Below, piece by piece: positions 28,018-30,488 of a stretch of 30,488 nt of DNA. Position 1 is the first letter of the stretch; each line of letters starts with the position of its first letter. This DNA comes from a virus. Made by a program: the position numbers and the translations under genes. Location of the stretch: IMG/VR virus record IMGVR_UViG_3300008217_000043, positions 1 to 30,488 of that record; one strand, 5' to 3'. The notes beneath the pieces are model-generated. The model did no database searches and was not told the origin of the DNA. It was given only the letters and a program-made list of their open reading frames with translations.

Positions 28018-29694
28018 ATGTTTAAATCAAATAGAAATCCGCAATTCCGATCCAAGTTCAGTGAGGATATTTTCAACACAAAATATTCCCACGAGGATGC
28101 TGAGACCTTTCACGAGCTTTCATGTACCTTGGTTAATGATGTCTGTCAAAGTCACCTCACCCTAGATGAGAAGGAAGAATTGATAGATCATATATCCAAC
28201 CTTCGCTTCATACCCGGAGGTAGGTATCTTTATTATGCAGGGCGTGATAAGAAGTTCTTTAATAATTGCTACCTTCTAAAAGCAGAAGAAGATACCCGAG
28301 AAGATTGGGCCAAGCTTAGTTGGCAATCAGAGTCGTGCCTGATGACCGGGGGTGGTATTGGAACTGACTATTCCATCTATAGACCGGAAGGGCAGATACT
28401 AAAGGGGACGGGTGGTGTTAGTAGTGGACCTATTCCGAAGATGCAAATGATCAATGAGATTGGTCGCCATGTAATGCAAGGTGGGTCCAGAAGATCAGCT
28501 ATTTATGCCAGCCTGAATTGGAAACACTCAGACATAGATAAATTTCTAATATCAAAGAACTGGTTTGATATGCCAGTAGGAACTACAGGACAAACAATCT
28601 TTGATGTAAAGCAGGATGACTTTAATTTTCCAGCTCCCTTGGATATGACCAACATCTCTGTTAACTACGATACCGAATGGTTACTTAATTACTGGGAGAC
28701 AGGAGAGGTAGGAGATGTATTTAAAACTAATGTACATCAAGCTTTGCGAACGGCTGAACCGGGCTTCTCTTTTAACTTCTTTGAGAAAGAGAATGAGACG
28801 TTACGCAACGCCTGTACAGAAGTTACTTCCGAGGATGATTCTGATGTGTGTAATCTTGGTAGTCTTAATTTTGCTCGAATTGACGATCTTAACCAGTTGC
28901 GAGAAGTGGTATCGTTAGCAACCAAGTTTCTCTTGTGCGGTACGCTCCGAGCGCAGCTACCCTACACCAAAGTACATGAAGTTCGAGAAAAGAATAGACG
29001 GCTAGGTCTGGGTCTGATGGGTCTACACGAATGGCTTATCCAGCGAGGAGGTAGATACGAAACAACTCCTGAATTACACAGGTGGCTAAAGGTCTATGAG
29101 GCTGAGTCAAACAAGACGGCCAGACACTTTGCCGATAAACTTTCGGTCTCACGGCCAATAGCAGTACGATCCATAGCTCCTACCGGCACTATAGGTATCT
29201 TGGCTGGCACATCCACAGGAATAGAGCCTATCTTTGCTGTGGCCTATAAGAGAAGGTACCTTAAAAACAAGCGGTGGCATTATCAATATGTGGTAGACAG
29301 TGCTGCTCAGGAGATGATTGAGATTTACGGTACAAAACCAGACCAAATTGAATCTGCCTTGGATCTTGTGGGAGATTATGAAAGACGCCTTAACTTCCAA
29401 GCTAATGTGCAAGAGTATGTGGACATGGCTATATCCAGCACCATCAATCTACCTGAGTGGGGAACAGAAAATAATAATGAGGATAGTGTGGAGAAATTTA
29501 CCCAGACACTAGCCAAATATGCCCACCGTCTGCGTGGATTTACTTGCTTCCCGGATGGATGTCGAGGTGGACAGCCTCTTACTGCCATCCCTTACGAGGA
29601 AGCTCTGGAAAAACTAGGAGAAGAGTTTGAGGACAACATACAAGTTCACGATATTTGTGATATTAGTGGTAGTAGTGGTATTTGCGGAGCTTAG
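28018..29694 (+). CDS. nrdJ: Class II (adenosylcobalamin-dependent) ribonucleotide reductase
   Basis: This 558-aa enzyme makes deoxyribonucleotides for phage DNA synthesis and needs vitamin B12 from the host, not oxygen or a separate radical subunit. Motifs: FIPGGRYLYYAGR (64-76) and NNCY (C84), CLMTGGGIGTDYS, QGGSRRSAIYA, NACTE (N264, C266, E268 catalytic triad), DVCNLGS (C278), APTGTIG and STGIEP (387-404), and C-terminal CDISGSSGIC (C547, C556), the re-reducing cysteines. No class I small subunit or NrdG activase lies near. The short length fits the monomeric class II type. AGGTAG precedes the ATG. Confidence 0.92.
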   Translation: MFKSNRNPQFRSKFSEDIFNTKYSHEDAETFHELSCTLVNDVCQSHLTLDEKEELIDHISNLRFIPGGRYLYYAGRDKKFFNNCYLLKAEEDTREDWAKLSWQSESCLMTGGGIGTDYSIYRPEGQILKGTGGVSSGPIPKMQMINEIGRHVMQGGSRRSAIYASLNWKHSDIDKFLISKNWFDMPVGTTGQTIFDVKQDDFNFPAPLDMTNISVNYDTEWLLNYWETGEVGDVFKTNVHQALRTAEPGFSFNFFEKENETLRNACTEVTSEDDSDVCNLGSLNFARIDDLNQLREVVSLATKFLLCGTLRAQLPYTKVHEVREKNRRLGLGLMGLHEWLIQRGGRYETTPELHRWLKVYEAESNKTARHFADKLSVSRPIAVRSIAPTGTIGILAGTSTGIEPIFAVAYKRRYLKNKRWHYQYVVDSAAQEMIEIYGTKPDQIESALDLVGDYERRLNFQANVQEYVDMAISSTINLPEWGTENNNEDSVEKFTQTLAKYAHRLRGFTCFPDGCRGGQPLTAIPYEEALEKLGEEFEDNIQVHDICDISGSSGICGA

Positions 29695-29709
29695 TTTTAA
29701 AAAAAGTAC

Positions 29710-29738
29710 TTGACAAGCATAGCTTTTTGTAGTATAAT
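29710..29738 (+). promoter_or_regulatory. Perfect-consensus sigma-70 promoter
   Basis: TTGACA (29710-29715), a 17-nt spacer and TATAAT (29733-29738), with an A-rich run upstream (TTTTAAAAAAAG). Start near 29745, 15 nt before the next ATG. It would drive the zinc-finger gene and the glycosyltransferase. Confidence 0.85.
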
Positions 29739-29759
29739 ATATGTATGTGGAAGAGTAAA

Positions 29760-29918
29760 ATGAATGAGCAAACGTGTTGTTATATTTGTAAGCTAGGCTT
29801 TCTACCAGAAGAACCCGCCCCCTCACTCTATAATAGAGAGGGAATATATTTATGTAAACATTGTCTGGATGTCACAAATTCTAGGGCAACTAAAATGGAG
29901 CAACAAGGAGTAACATGA
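29760..29918 (+). CDS. Small zinc-finger protein (52 aa)
   Basis: The ATG at 29760 follows GGAAGAG. The 52-aa product has CCYIC (6-10) and CKHC (32-35), a C-x2-C...C-x2-C zinc finger with 21 residues between the pairs. The stop overlaps the next ATG (ATGA). It may regulate or assist its neighbour, but function is unknown. Confidence 0.72.
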   Translation: MNEQTCCYICKLGFLPEEPAPSLYNREGIYLCKHCLDVTNSRATKMEQQGVT

Positions 29919-30488
29919 AAAAACAACCCAATACAGTTTACATTGGCTACGATCCCAAGGAGGACGTGGCTTATGAAGTTTTGAAGTTCACCATCGAGAG
30001 GATCGCCGTTGATAATGTACGAATTGTTCCTATTCGCCGTGATGTTGTTGAGCATATGGGCATGTATAATAGGAAATATGATGTACTTGACGGTCAAGAT
30101 GTAGATCGGATTGACGGCCACCCATTCTCCAGTGAGTTCAGCTTTACTAGATTTCTAGTTCCGGCCCTGAATATGTATCAAGGCTGGGCCTTATATATGG
30201 ACTGTGATATGTATCTGCGAACGGACATCAATGAGCTGTTCGAGGAATATGATATGTCCTACTATCCTGTTTATTGTGTCAAGCATAAGTATGCTCCCGG
30301 TCCCGGCCTGAAGATGGATGGTAAGGTACAGGAAAACTACCGAAGGAAGAACTGGTCGAGCTTTGTTCTGTGGAATTGTGCTCATCCCCTCAATCAAAAT
30401 CTTACGGTTGAGGCTGTCAATACTCAAACAGGCAGATGGCTACACGGCTTTGGGTGGTTACCTGATAAGGATGGAGACATTGGCCCTA
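29915..30488 (+). CDS. Glycosyltransferase, partial (cut by right edge)
   Basis: The frame is open from 29915 to the end (191 codons seen). It begins MKKQPNTVYIGYDPKEDVAY, a nucleotide-binding beta strand. FSFTRFLVPALNMYQGWALY leads into MDCDMY, where D96-x-D98 is the DxD motif that binds the metal and sugar nucleotide. SSFVLWNC follows. The pattern fits the GT-A fold and resembles GT8-like enzymes. It could modify host surface sugars, phage DNA or a virion protein; the sequence does not tell which. AAGGAG precedes the ATG. Confidence 0.78.
   Translation, partial: MKKQPNTVYIGYDPKEDVAYEVLKFTIERIAVDNVRIVPIRRDVVEHMGMYNRKYDVLDGQDVDRIDGHPFSSEFSFTRFLVPALNMYQGWALYMDCDMYLRTDINELFEEYDMSYYPVYCVKHKYAPGPGLKMDGKVQENYRRKNWSSFVLWNCAHPLNQNLTVEAVNTQTGRWLHGFGWLPDKDGDIGP

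Noticed and set aside
1-30488. Temperate lifestyle
   Set aside because: No integrase, excisionase or repressor was recognised; however, the window is only part of the genome.

Overview
The window is part of the genome of a tailed double-stranded DNA bacteriophage, probably a virulent marine podovirus-like phage of a Gram-negative bacterium. The evidence is a complete head-assembly module (large terminase, portal, GroES-like co-chaperonin, scaffold, Mu gpT-like major capsid protein, SU10-type adaptor) and a T7-like replication module (gp4-type primase-helicase, family A polymerase, endonuclease VII, gp2.5-like SSB, PD-(D/E)XK exonuclease). There is also a B12-dependent class II ribonucleotide reductase. 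No integrase, repressor, tRNA or phage RNA polymerase was seen. Ribosome binding sites are mostly GGAGG-type, and several promoters fit bacterial sigma-70, so host RNA polymerase probably transcribes the region. The host and lifestyle statements are inference.

Layout: two divergent arms leave a hub at about 12.13-12.80 kb. Leftward (minus strand, 12131 down to 1) run terminase, a Gly-rich virion protein, portal, a small frameshifted gene, a 64-aa protein, GroES, scaffold, a small protein, a Ser/Thr-rich protein, major capsid, a small head protein, adaptor, and three structural proteins of unknown role, two of them very basic. Three minus-strand promoters share the element TATAATAGT; two of them also share TTGGGAAA at -35.

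Rightward (plus strand, 12.6 kb to the end) come first a group of small early-type genes separated by a family of about 50-bp palindromic hairpins (12.4-15.8 kb), then a tightly overlapping run of 49-83 aa genes around a DUF932 gene (15.8-20.7 kb), then DNA replication, recombination and nucleotide metabolism (20.7-29.7 kb), and last a small zinc-finger gene with a glycosyltransferase cut by the right edge.

The most unusual content is the hairpin family, H1-H8. It has eight copies in two loop classes. Stem bases change in compensating pairs while the loops stay fixed. Seven copies lie between 12.37 and 15.83 kb. The eighth lies alone, between a sigma-70-like promoter and the SSB gene. I read them as RNA-level control or processing elements, not terminators. 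Other notable items are a second gene starting with a near copy of the primase zinc finger, an undescribed-looking D...ExK nuclease candidate beside the polymerase, a likely one-base frameshift in a gene after portal, and a dense run of hairpins in the hub that may be a structured RNA.
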